DNA of 64,000 nucleotides from Acinetobacter lwoffii. GTDB lineage: Bacteria > Pseudomonadota > Gammaproteobacteria > Pseudomonadales > Moraxellaceae. The translations under genes were made by a program, and so were the position numbers. The first letter of the stretch is position 1; the number at the start of each line of letters is the position of its first letter. Below, in pieces: positions 36,121-44,180 of this stretch. The stretch lies in NCBI RefSeq assembly GCF_022967985.1, contig NZ_JALJVC010000003.1:62001-126000 (forward strand). Direction: 5' to 3'. The notes under the pieces are model-generated. The model was given only the letters and a program-made list of their open reading frames with translations, did not search any database and was not told the DNA's origin.

Positions 36121-36645
36121 TTAATGGGTTTTTAAGAGGGTCGTAAATTTGCTGCGTAATTTATTCAATTTTGGAGGAATGACAAAATTGCAATAGCCCT
36201 GGGTCGGGTTCTTGGCAAAGAAGTTTTGATGATAGTCTTCCGCCGGATAGAAAGTCGGGGCAGGACTGAGTTCAGTCACCATATTGATGCCATCGGCTTT
36301 CAGAGCATCGATCGCCTGCTGCGCCTGTTGCTGCTGTTCATCATTCAGATAATAAATCACAGAACGATACTGGGTGCCGACATCATTGCCTTGACGGTTT
36401 AATGTGGTTGGATCATGGGTCGCAAAAAAGACATCGAGCAATTGGTTATAGTTAATCTGGTTTTCATCGAAATCGATCAGAATGACTTCGGCATGGCCGG
36501 TATTGCCACCACAGACATCATCATAGTTTGGCTCAGTCGTATGACCACCTGCGTAACCGCTGACGACTTGCTGAACTCCCTGAATCTGTAAAAATACGGC
36601 TTCAGTACACCAAAAGCATCCCCCACCGAAAAGTGCCTGTTGCAT
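36121..36645 (-). CDS. msrA: Peptide methionine sulfoxide reductase A
   Basis: MsrA reduces the S-form of methionine sulfoxide in proteins. The 174-residue protein carries the catalytic Cys in [12 protein letters not shown] (Cys10) and a [14 protein letters not shown] block. ATG 36645 gives MQQALFGGG; the longer frame from 36663 (MNEEST) is less likely. No MsrB domain is fused. It is convergent with exbD. Confidence 0.96.
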   Translation of the reverse strand: MQQALFGGGCFWCTEAVFLQIQGVQQVVSGYAGGHTTEPNYDDVCGGNTGHAEVILIDFDENQINYNQLLDVFFATHDPTTLNRQGNDVGTQYRSVIYYLNDEQQQQAQQAIDALKADGINMVTELSPAPTFYPAEDYHQNFFAKNPTQGYCNFVIPPKLNKLRSKFTTLLKTH

Positions 36646-36717
36646 GGTTGATTCCTCATTCAATTAAATAACTCAATCGGGCTGATGGTTAAATTCCAGC
36701 TCATCAGTATGAAAGAT

Positions 36718-36745
36718 AAAAAAGCCTGTCCATACAGGCTTTTTG
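36718..36745 (-). terminator. Intrinsic terminator after the META lipoprotein gene
   Basis: AAAGCCTGT pairs with ACAGGCTTT around CCAT, with A and T runs. Confidence 0.85.
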
Positions 36746-36758
36746 TTGTAGGGAAGTA

Positions 36759-37220
36759 TTAACGCGGCTGAACAGCACTTTCCAGCTGGATCAAGAGATT
36801 TCCATGGCGATCCAGTAATTTTAAGGTTTTACCAAACACTTGATAATGAGTCACTTTGGCTAAAGCTTCATTAAATTTCTGATCAAGCTGATCGTTGTTC
36901 ATGCAAGCCATACGGGTAGTGGCCATCTGGCTCAGGGTCAGCGTGTCTTTTGCTGCTGTATAGCTACCCATAATCCGGTTACAGCTATCTGAACCTGAAA
37001 CGCGCTGGGTACTGGCATCAAATTGCAGACTCGGAACATTGCGTGCGGTTGGCGCAGTCTTGATTTCAGTATTGCCAATCTGGGTCGCAATCCAGGTACG
37101 ATTTTGCAAAAGTTGTAAATGATTCACGGTTTGTGTCGTGGCTGTATTAGGCACAGTTTCGCAGCCCATGACCGTTAAAACCGAGCCTAAAATCGCGATT
37201 GCAGTTAATTTTTTTAGCAT
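36759..37220 (-). CDS. META-domain lipoprotein (HslJ-like)
   Basis: The 153-residue product from ATG 37220 has a lipoprotein signal ending VMGC (Cys near residue 20) and a META domain: NRTWIATQIG, SLQFD, SGSDSCNRIMGSY and ACMNN are the usual markers of this fold. HslJ-type proteins in E. coli contribute to novobiocin resistance and heat-induced envelope functions. A small Cys pair within the domain could form a disulfide. Precise role unknown. Confidence 0.85.
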   Translation of the reverse strand: MLKKLTAIAILGSVLTVMGCETVPNTATTQTVNHLQLLQNRTWIATQIGNTEIKTAPTARNVPSLQFDASTQRVSGSDSCNRIMGSYTAAKDTLTLSQMATTRMACMNNDQLDQKFNEALAKVTHYQVFGKTLKLLDRHGNLLIQLESAVQPR

Positions 37221-37322
37221 GAGAGATACTCTGATCATTGACTAGCTGTTTGTATATAAACAAAAAAATGATCAAGGTTCCAGTTGATTTTGTATCTTTA
37301 TTGAAGTGGATTTGCTACACAG

Positions 37323-38372
37323 TTATTGCATGTCGGGTTTTGGTAGACCTTGTCGCATGAGTCTTGAATAGTCCTGACTGGAGAGATTAGCGGTGCGTTC
37401 TACCCGTGGATTGACATGTGCCCGTTGATACCAAGTGTGCATATCCCAAGACTGTTCCAGTACTTTAAGATCATAGAGATAATTCGGTAAATAGCCGGAG
37501 GCCAGCAACCGGTAATCTGAGGGTAGCTGTTGTTGCGATATCGCCTGAACCATATCAAAGACTAGTGTGGTGCAATTACTGGTCAGGGTATTGTACCATT
37601 TTGGCTTTTGGGCCAGCTCATCGGCCTGACGTAGATATTCCTTGAATAGCGCTTTAGCCTGAGCTTGCGGCATTTTGACTGGGAAAAAATAGACCTGTTC
37701 ACCACGGACATTGCTACGGGTATAGACAATATCCTTTTCATCCGATGCGACCAGACTCAGTTCATATTTTCGGAAAAAGCCACCAATCGCTGAAAACTCT
37801 TCATTCTTTTCCTTGCGGATTTCAATCGAGAAGGTGAGTGGCTTTTGATTGGCAAAATCGAAGCTGACCAGGGTATGGGCAATTTTAGGCCCCATCCAGT
37901 AGGAAGTAATGATGTTCACGCCAGTAATCTGATTCAGATCAAAACTGCGGCTTTCCCAGCGTTCGATATAGCGACCATCGGCCTGCCAGTCAAAGTTGCG
38001 GATATTATGTAAGGTAACCTGATCGCCTTGCTGCTCATAATGCAGAAGCTGGGAAACCTCAGGATTCCACTCTCGATCCTGACGCGCTTCCAGACTGAAA
38101 TATCCTAGCAGACAGAATAAAAAGGCCAGAAGATAAAGAACGCTATCCACTTGGCGGGAGATCAGATGCCGGGTGAAATAAATCCCGAGAACGACCAGCG
38201 CAAAGGTCAGCCAGAGTCCAATCAGCATCAAGCTGCCGATTTTTCCGAGGGGTTGATGAACCCAGAGCATCAGGCTGAACCACAGGCTCGACAGAAGGAC
38301 GAATAAAGTAAACAGGCTGCCCAGTAGCCACAGACTCCAATGTCTGGAGATGTATTCGCGTCCCTGCATCAT
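37323..38372 (-). CDS. DUF4105 (Lnb-like) membrane protein
   Basis: The 349-residue protein has three N-terminal transmembrane helices (about residues 14–36, 46–67, 79–96), then a periplasmic domain of the DUF4105 type, with the expected NlpC/P60-like Cys in YNTLTSNCTTLVFD and a conserved-looking HTLVSFDF segment that may supply the catalytic His. As I recall, this domain is named after Lnb, a lipoprotein N-acyltransferase of Bacteroides. That makes a role in lipoprotein or lipid acylation plausible, but unproven. It starts about 20 bp after folA, on the same strand. Start candidates are GTG 38375, ATG 38372 and ATG 38369. Confidence 0.75.
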   Translation of the reverse strand: MMQGREYISRHWSLWLLGSLFTLFVLLSSLWFSLMLWVHQPLGKIGSLMLIGLWLTFALVVLGIYFTRHLISRQVDSVLYLLAFLFCLLGYFSLEARQDREWNPEVSQLLHYEQQGDQVTLHNIRNFDWQADGRYIERWESRSFDLNQITGVNIITSYWMGPKIAHTLVSFDFANQKPLTFSIEIRKEKNEEFSAIGGFFRKYELSLVASDEKDIVYTRSNVRGEQVYFFPVKMPQAQAKALFKEYLRQADELAQKPKWYNTLTSNCTTLVFDMVQAISQQQLPSDYRLLASGYLPNYLYDLKVLEQSWDMHTWYQRAHVNPRVERTANLSSQDYSRLMRQGLPKPDMQ

Positions 38373-38395
38373 CACTTTTTCATGAGAAATAGGCT

Positions 38396-38908
38396 TTATT
38401 TTCTATAGGTTGCGAACTCAAAAGCAATGCCGGTTTTGTCGTCGATATGTTGCTCGGCAGCGACTTTTTTAAATTCTGCTGGAATCGCTGCATAATAGGC
38501 ATCGCCCTGTACATCCAGTTCGACATGGGTCAGTTCCAGACGGTCTGCAATATCCATAGTCTGTTTAAAGATTTCACCACCACCAATGATGAAAATGGTT
38601 TCAGGTTTTTCTGAAGCCTTTACATCTGCAACGGCCTGACTCAGCGCATCTTCAATGCTATAAGCGACTTTGGTGCCTGCAAATGCCCAGTCTGGATCAC
38701 GGGTAATGACCCAATTCACCCGTTTAGGCAAGGTACGTCCCATCGATTCTAGTGTCTTGCGACCCATCACCACCACACCGCCTTGGGTGATTTCCTTGAA
38801 GTGTTTCAGGTCGGCAGAGATATGCCAAGGTAGGTCATTGCCCTTGCCGATACAACGCTGCTGATCCATGGCAACGACGTGTACAACTTCTAAATCTTGA
38901 AATGACAT
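38396..38908 (-). CDS. folA: Dihydrofolate reductase
   Basis: FolA reduces dihydrofolate to tetrahydrofolate with NADPH. The 170-residue protein contains the DHFR signature (VVAMDQQRCIGKGNDLPWHISADLKHF, spanning residues about 11–37) and the MGRKTLESMGRTLPKR block. ATG 38908 gives the standard MSFQDLEVV start; the longer frame to 38935 is not supported. It lies 200 bp downstream of thyA, in the same orientation, a natural pair because ThyA makes dihydrofolate. Confidence 0.95.
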   Translation of the reverse strand: MSFQDLEVVHVVAMDQQRCIGKGNDLPWHISADLKHFKEITQGGVVVMGRKTLESMGRTLPKRVNWVITRDPDWAFAGTKVAYSIEDALSQAVADVKASEKPETIFIIGGGEIFKQTMDIADRLELTHVELDVQGDAYYAAIPAEFKKVAAEQHIDDKTGIAFEFATYRK

Positions 38909-39047
38909 GTATTGAATCCTTCTTATCAAGCCCAAAGTCCTTCGTGTAATTTTTTACTGGTACGAAAGAAAGGTTAAAAATCTATATTGATTGCCTTCAT
39001 GCTTTAGGGCTAGGAATATATTTTGAAAGGAGGTGGCGATTCACGCG

Positions 39048-39096
39048 TGGTAAAAAACCTCTTCCTAGCCCTCTCCTAGGAGGAGGGGGAACTTTA
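39048..39096. repeat. C-rich/G-rich intergenic repeat, copy 2
   Basis: The sequence AAAAAACCTCTTCCTAGCCC is followed by TCTCCTAGGAGGAGGGGG, an inverted CCTCCTAGGAGG-like core. It is related in composition and motif order to the copies at 6426 and 49131, in the thyA–folA spacer. Confidence 0.55.
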
Positions 39097-39108
39097 TAAT
39101 AAAGAAAA

Positions 39109-39951
39109 TTAAACAGCGACAGGGGCTTTAATTCCTGGATGAGATTCATAACCGACAATTTCGATATCTTCAAATTTGAAATCGAACAGGTCTTTAATCT
39201 CGGGATTTAGTTTTAATTGACAAAGGCCGAGTGGCTCACGGCTGAGCTGTAATTGTGCCTGTTCAAAATGGTTGCTGTACAAGTGGGTATCGCCACCAGT
39301 CCAGACAAAGTCACCAACCTCCAGATCACAGACTTGCGCGATCATATGCGTCAACAAGGCATAGCTGGCAATATTAAATGGCACACCCAAAAATACATCA
39401 GCACTGCGCTGATACAACTGACAAGACAATTTTCCATTGTGTACAAAGAACTGGAACAGGGTATGGCAAGGGGGTAATGCGACCTGACCTGCTTCATTCG
39501 GGTTCCAGCCAGAGATAATCAGACGACGCGAATTTGGATTGGTTTTAATTTCATTGATCAACCATTTGATCTGGTCAAAACCGTCCTGATTATAGCTATT
39601 GTCTGCATTTTTGCTGGCACCAAAATTACGCCATTGGTGACCGTAAACTGGACCAAGTTCGCCTTCAGGACGGCCAAAACGCGCAGTCTGTTCTGCGGTC
39701 GCCCATTCGTCCCAAATCGAGACTTTATTGTCTTTTAAATATTGAACATTGGTATCGCCTTTCAGAAACCACAACAATTCAATCACGATAGAACGGAAAT
39801 GAACTTTTTTGGTGGTGAGTAAAGGAAAACCTTGGGAAAGATCAAAGCGCATCTGATGACCAAATACCGAACGTGTACCTGTACCGGTACGGTCGCCTTT
39901 ATCGCCGCCGTTGTCGAGGATATGTTGTAAAAGGTCAAGATATTGGCGCAT
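39109..39951 (-). CDS. thyA: Thymidylate synthase
   Basis: ThyA methylates dUMP to dTMP with methylene-THF. The 280-residue protein has the catalytic Cys in [13 protein letters not shown], the [12 protein letters not shown]-terminal motif and the [20 protein letters not shown] region. It is followed by folA, making a small folate–thymidylate group. Confidence 0.97.
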   Translation of the reverse strand: MRQYLDLLQHILDNGGDKGDRTGTGTRSVFGHQMRFDLSQGFPLLTTKKVHFRSIVIELLWFLKGDTNVQYLKDNKVSIWDEWATAEQTARFGRPEGELGPVYGHQWRNFGASKNADNSYNQDGFDQIKWLINEIKTNPNSRRLIISGWNPNEAGQVALPPCHTLFQFFVHNGKLSCQLYQRSADVFLGVPFNIASYALLTHMIAQVCDLEVGDFVWTGGDTHLYSNHFEQAQLQLSREPLGLCQLKLNPEIKDLFDFKFEDIEIVGYESHPGIKAPVAV

Positions 39952-40095
39952 AGTTCTCTCTATTTGAATCTGTTGAAAATCGCCGTTTTAACAGCAGAAT
40001 GGATTATTTTATAATCAATTTTCTGTCGAAAGGGACAATTTAAATTGCGCACATCATAGCATTTTTTGATGAGCTTTCATCGCCCAAATTGAGAA

Positions 40096-40126
40096 TAAAA
40101 AAGACCTCCTGATAGAGGTCTTTTGA
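40096..40126 (-). terminator. Intrinsic terminator after the lipocalin gene
   Basis: AAAAGACCTC pairs with GAGGTCTTTT around CTGATA, with A/T runs. Confidence 0.85.
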
Positions 40127-40133
40127 TTGCAGT

Positions 40134-40625
40134 TTAAGCGGTTTTATGGCCCGTATGGACGGTATGAATCAGATCAGACAGATCATATCCCAAAGATTCT
40201 GCATAACTTAAATATTCGCGTTGAATGGTTTCATCCAGACTGGTACCGCGATGCAGTAGCCATAAATATTCTTTATTCGGTTCGCCTACAAGCGCGGTCT
40301 GATAATCGGGGTCGATTTTTAATACCCAGTAATCACCCTTGATGAACGGAATCCAACGCAGGCCTTCAGGTAAAAAGCTGACTTCGAGCTTGGCATGTTC
40401 TGCATCGACAATGGTCGCTTCAGCAATGGCTTCATCCAGTTTGCCATCGCCATCCAGACAACGGTTTTGAACCCGAACCTTGCCATTTTCATTCAAGCTA
40501 TATACCGCAGAAATATCGGTGCTGTCTTCAGGTTGATGTTTCATCGGCAAGCGTGCAATTTCATACCAGGTGCCTAAATATTGTTCTAAATTAAAATTTG
40601 AAACGGCACTTAAAGTCTGACTCAT
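40134..40625 (-). CDS. Lipocalin (Blc-like), without signal peptide
   Basis: The 163-residue protein is a single lipocalin barrel, with the GxW motif LGTWYEIARLPM (residues about 16–27) and the C-terminal DYxxALVGEPNKEYLWLLHR. Many bacterial Blc proteins are outer-membrane lipoproteins that bind lysophospholipids, but this one starts MSQTLSAVSNFN with no signal sequence, so a cytoplasmic location is more likely from the sequence. No downstream gene suggests a specific ligand. Confidence 0.9.
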   Translation of the reverse strand: MSQTLSAVSNFNLEQYLGTWYEIARLPMKHQPEDSTDISAVYSLNENGKVRVQNRCLDGDGKLDEAIAEATIVDAEHAKLEVSFLPEGLRWIPFIKGDYWVLKIDPDYQTALVGEPNKEYLWLLHRGTSLDETIQREYLSYAESLGYDLSDLIHTVHTGHKTA

Positions 40626-41044
40626 TTTTCTTCTCCGTTTAGTTCAATATTTAAAGTTTAGTTCAAGGTTTAAAAATGCCGCATCAGTGTAATACAGGCG
40701 GTAAAGCTCAAAATGATGTAATCATGTAGTGAAATACTGTCTGAAAATGGCCGAGCTACAGACTAAATCCACACGTTTGAGTAGAAAAAAGTAACGGCTC
40801 ATTTTCTCTATTTCAGGCTGAAAACGCTTTGCAAGGCGTCGGAGTTAGCTTTGCTTTACATTTTTTTTTGCAAAGATAATGGGTTTTGTAACTGTATTAG
40901 AAAGAACGGCTTAATTTGAATGCCGGAAAAATAGACAAATTTATTTACATTTTTAATGTGAAAGATAACATTTAAACGACTAGTATTCTCGGCTTGTTAA
41001 CAATATGAAAGCCTAAATTACAGGCGAGGAGCGGTTGTTAAGGC
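40626..41044. other. Intergenic stretch with no recognised gene
   Basis: About 420 bp between the lipocalin gene (minus) and the CHAP-like gene (plus). I find no open frame with a ribosome site. It holds a T9 run near 40860–40868, followed by GCAAAG, which can pair with an upstream CTTTGC, but the loop is long. It probably contains the two divergent promoters; a small RNA cannot be excluded. Confidence 0.45.
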
Positions 41045-41560
41045 ATGATCTATGATCATCAAGTAAACATGAGCGAAGTATATGCTCCTGTCCAAGCGAA
41101 TATCATGGTGCGTTCCCAATCGGAGCAAAGACCTAAAAAGTCATCCCAAAAAGCCACTGTCCGTAACGCTTCAGGCGTAAGCAATGGCCATCGTATCAAT
41201 ATCGAGAAATTTACCAGTTATCTGCAAGGCATTACCCGAAATACCAGTACACAGAAATGTGCGCGCAGTATTCGTGTCGGTCTGCAATCTTCTGGTGCGA
41301 AAATTGTGAATCATCCGGTCGCAGCAGCAGATTGGGGAAGTACCCTGATGCAGCTGGGTTATAAGAAAATTAATGCTTCTTTTGATCGGCCGAAAAAAGG
41401 CGATATCTATATTATTGACCGTACTCAGGGACATAAATATGGACATATCGCGGCTTATTCAGGTAGTGCCTGGGTATCGGATTTTAAACAGCGAGATCAT
41501 GCGGTTTATCGCAATAAAAACGTGACTTATAGTTACTATCGTCTGGAAACTTACTTCTAA
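41045..41560 (+). CDS. CHAP-like (cysteine/histidine) amidase domain protein
   Basis: The 171-residue protein has a basic, Ser/Gln-rich N-terminus without a signal peptide (residues 1–50), then a domain with Cys72 in KCARSIRVGL, a PKKGDIYII strand (about 117–124) and His134 in YGHIAAYSGSAWVSDFKQRD. The KCA…GHIA…WVSDF pattern is that of CHAP/NlpC-type peptidoglycan amidases, including several T6SS-associated ones. Lack of a signal and of T6SS genes leaves open an effector, a toxin, or an intracellular enzyme. The start is uncertain: ATG 41045 has a poor ribosome site, and ATG 41069 is possible. The two membrane proteins at 41579–42350 are convergent. Confidence 0.7.
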   Translation: MIYDHQVNMSEVYAPVQANIMVRSQSEQRPKKSSQKATVRNASGVSNGHRINIEKFTSYLQGITRNTSTQKCARSIRVGLQSSGAKIVNHPVAAADWGSTLMQLGYKKINASFDRPKKGDIYIIDRTQGHKYGHIAAYSGSAWVSDFKQRDHAVYRNKNVTYSYYRLETYF

Positions 41561-41578
41561 GAAAACACTGCGAAGTGA

Positions 41579-41965
41579 TCATTCCTCAAAACGCTTCGCA
41601 CGGCTTTCATAGATTGAAACGATAAATAATCCAATCGCGGCAAAGCCAAGACATTGCAGACCCAAGGCAAATTTGCCCCATTGCTGGTGCTGTTCTGGTA
41701 AATAGCCAAACAGGGTAATTAAGGCAATGATGGGGATGACCCGGCTCAAGGCGCTAAAGCCATTTGCATAGGGATTGGATTTTGAGATTTTCAGGCGGAA
41801 ATGGTGTAGTAAATGCACGACAATTCCAATCGCTAAACTCACCCCCACAAATACCGGATCTAACTGGGCCACAGTCGATGCTGTATAAATCAAAATACAG
41901 GTCGCGATGATGGCGATGAGTTTGATTTGACGGCTACAGCGTTCCGAATACCAGAACTCAAGCAT
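41579..41965 (-). CDS. Small membrane protein, second of a tandem paralogous pair
   Basis: The 128-residue product from ATG 41965 starts MLEFWYSE, as its upstream neighbour starts MLEFWFNP. It has about four hydrophobic helices. The gene start overlaps the end of the neighbouring gene by 8 bp, with the same CCAGAACTCAAGCAT start-region sequence in both genes, a sign of tandem duplication. An upstream frame to 42058 lies inside the neighbour and is ignored. Function unknown; see the convergent amidase gene. Confidence 0.7.
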   Translation of the reverse strand: MLEFWYSERCSRQIKLIAIIATCILIYTASTVAQLDPVFVGVSLAIGIVVHLLHHFRLKISKSNPYANGFSALSRVIPIIALITLFGYLPEQHQQWGKFALGLQCLGFAAIGLFIVSIYESRAKRFEE

Positions 41966-42350
41966 GAGGTGAACCTGCATCTGATTTGTTCTGATTGAGC
42001 AGGGACAGTGGAGAAAACAGACAAATTGCCAGTGCCATAAAGGCAATGCCTTGTGCACCCGGAATCAGGATTTCGCCCTGTTGCATATTCATAAAAACTA
42101 AAGCAATCAATAAGGCAATTGGAATCCAGGTCAGTAATCTATACAGCAAACCGGTCGGATTTTTGCTGGCAAAGTGGATTTTGCAGTAACGACAGATCAG
42201 AAAAATGATGCCGGTACCGACAAACATCAAAATAGAATCTAAGGGCAGCGGTTCCATCCAGTACAAGCCTGCAGCTGTCGCTGCAATCACAATAAAGATC
42301 AACAGTTTTTTGAGAACAGACACCTGCGGATTAAACCAGAACTCAAGCAT
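41958..42350 (-). CDS. Small membrane protein, first of a tandem paralogous pair
   Basis: The 130-residue product starts MLEFWFNPQVS and has about four hydrophobic segments (about residues 12–30, 37–55, 70–87, 97–112). It overlaps the next gene by 8 bp and shares its start-region DNA. The C-terminus is a short polar tail. No family was recognised. The pair lies between lgt and the CHAP-like gene. Confidence 0.7.
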   Translation of the reverse strand: MLEFWFNPQVSVLKKLLIFIVIAATAAGLYWMEPLPLDSILMFVGTGIIFLICRYCKIHFASKNPTGLLYRLLTWIPIALLIALVFMNMQQGEILIPGAQGIAFMALAICLFSPLSLLNQNKSDAGSPHA

Positions 42351-42401
42351 AATGATGAAAGAATAGAAGAGATAATCGGCACTTTAGCATATTTTGAGTA
42401 T

Positions 42402-42428
42402 AAAAAAGCGAGGCCTCTGCCTCGCTAA
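42402..42428 (-). terminator. Intrinsic terminator after lgt
   Basis: AGCGAGG pairs with CCTCGCT around CCTCTG, then T residues on the minus strand. It separates lgt from the paralogous membrane pair. Confidence 0.82.
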
Positions 42429-42442
42429 ATTACGCGATTTTC

Positions 42443-43252
42443 TCAGCTATTTTTTTGTGGACCCCAGTCATATATTTTCTTCTGGTAGGCATACCACATC
42501 ATCCATAAGCCAATCAGGATCATTGGTAGGCTCAGGAATTGTCCTTTGCTCATCCAGCCAATAAACAGTTGGCCATTGTCCGGCTCACGGAAGAACTCAA
42601 CCACAAAACGTGCCAGGCCATAACCGATCAGGAACAGCGCAGAAACTGCCATACGTGGACGTGGCTTCGAGCTGAACCACCACAGTACAATAAACAGGAT
42701 CAGGCCTTCACATAGTGCCTGATAGAGTTGAGATGGATGACGAACCAGTTGCAGCGGATCAGTCGGGAAAATCATGCCCCAGGCAAAGTTTGGGTCGGTG
42801 ACCTGACGGCCATACAGTTCGCCACCTATAAAGTTACCAATCCGGCCAAACATCAAGCCTGTCGGTACGCAAGGTGCGATAAAATCCAGAGTCTGGAACC
42901 AGGTCATCTTATATTTCTTGCACCACCACAACATGGCCAGAATGACCCCGAGGAAACCGCCATGGAAACTCATACCGCCGGTCCAGATCTGGAACAGCCA
43001 TAAAGGATCGGCCAGGAACTGGGAAAAACCGTAGAAGAAGACATAACCGACACGGCCACCGATGATCACACCGAGTGCACCGAAGAAAATCAGGTCAGAC
43101 ACCATATCCGGTGTCCAGCCACGTTGTTTGGCGCGAAACGTCGCCAATCCCCAGGCAAATAAAAATGCCAGTAAGTACATCAGTCCATACCAGTGGACTT
43201 GTAAGGGCCCGAGCGAAATCGCGACGGGATCAATATTGGGATAGGTGAGCAT
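42443..43252 (-). CDS. lgt: Prolipoprotein diacylglyceryl transferase
   Basis: Lgt transfers diacylglycerol from phosphatidylglycerol to the lipobox Cys of prolipoproteins, the first step of lipoprotein maturation. The 269-residue inner-membrane protein has seven predicted helices and the conserved stretches [22 protein letters not shown] (His near residue 100) and [14 protein letters not shown] (residues about 135–148). Normal length. It may be functionally connected with the DUF4105 protein in the same region. Confidence 0.96.
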   Translation of the reverse strand: MLTYPNIDPVAISLGPLQVHWYGLMYLLAFLFAWGLATFRAKQRGWTPDMVSDLIFFGALGVIIGGRVGYVFFYGFSQFLADPLWLFQIWTGGMSFHGGFLGVILAMLWWCKKYKMTWFQTLDFIAPCVPTGLMFGRIGNFIGGELYGRQVTDPNFAWGMIFPTDPLQLVRHPSQLYQALCEGLILFIVLWWFSSKPRPRMAVSALFLIGYGLARFVVEFFREPDNGQLFIGWMSKGQFLSLPMILIGLWMMWYAYQKKIYDWGPQKNS

Positions 43253-43345
43253 TCCTGTTCCTTGTGATTCTGTTTTGCACAGATTTTAGCTTAAAGCAAA
43301 GAAAAATGTTGTACATTCAATGTGTAAAGATCGAGAGCGTAAATT

Positions 43346-44125
43346 ATGTGTATCGTGGCATTGGCTTGGCGGGTTCTGGATCAGAGCTCATTATGTCTGA
43401 TTTCAAATCGGGATGAGTTCTATCAGCGTCCTACGCAGGAGCTGCATGAATGGGAGAATAGTCCGATAATTGCCGGACAGGATCTACAGTCGGGCGGCAC
43501 CTGGATGGGGATTACGGCTTCTGGTCGCTGGGCGGTGATTACCAATTTTCGTGATGGGCAGGACAAAGGGCATTATCCGACTTCACGTGGACATATCATC
43601 CAGAACTTTTTAGATTCTGACTTAACGCCGATTCGTTTTGCTCAAGATCTGGAACAACGCCAGTGTGACTATGCCGGCTTTAACCTGTTTATCGGCGACC
43701 AAGATCAGGCGGTGTATATGAGCAATCGCGGTGAAGCACCACAAGTACTGGCGCATGGCGTCTATGTGGTTTCGAATGGCCTGATGAGTGAAGACTGGTA
43801 CAAGACCCGACATTTACGTAAACGCTTTACCCAGGAATTTTTACCGATGCTGCAACACCAGGAGATCGCAGAAGCAGATTTGTGTCATGCAGTCTGGGAT
43901 ATTCTGGAAGATGAACGTAAGGTGATTCCTGAACTTCTGCCAGATACCGGCATCTCCGTGGAAATGGAACAGCTGCTGTCTTCGACTTTTATTCAGAGTC
44001 CGGCCTATGGCACCCGCTGCTCAAATTTTTTGAGAATGCAGCAGGGACGATGGCACTGGATCGAGAAGTCACAACAAGGTGCGACCGCAGGTCAAACTAT
44101 TGAGAAAATAATTAGCCTGAAATAA
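43346..44125 (+). CDS. NRDE/TANGO2 family protein
   Basis: The 259-residue protein starts MCIVALAWRV and has the SNRDEFYQRPT motif (residues about 20–30), the defining signature of NRDE proteins, followed by GGTWMGITASGRWAVITNFRD. An N-terminal Cys at residue 2 suggests an Ntn-hydrolase-like fold. Human TANGO2 relatives are linked to lipid and haem handling; the bacterial role is not settled. It is divergent from lgt and convergent with phoX. Confidence 0.88.
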   Translation: MCIVALAWRVLDQSSLCLISNRDEFYQRPTQELHEWENSPIIAGQDLQSGGTWMGITASGRWAVITNFRDGQDKGHYPTSRGHIIQNFLDSDLTPIRFAQDLEQRQCDYAGFNLFIGDQDQAVYMSNRGEAPQVLAHGVYVVSNGLMSEDWYKTRHLRKRFTQEFLPMLQHQEIAEADLCHAVWDILEDERKVIPELLPDTGISVEMEQLLSSTFIQSPAYGTRCSNFLRMQQGRWHWIEKSQQGATAGQTIEKIISLK

Positions 44126-44135
44126 TCACCGGATA

Positions 44136-44167
44136 TAAAAAATGCCGACTTGACGTCGGCATTTTTG
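44136..44167. terminator. Bidirectional terminator between NRDE gene and phoX
   Basis: AAATGCCGAC pairs with GTCGGCATTT around a 5-nt loop, with A and T runs, in the convergent gap. Confidence 0.88.
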
Positions 44168-44180
44168 AATAACAGCTTTT

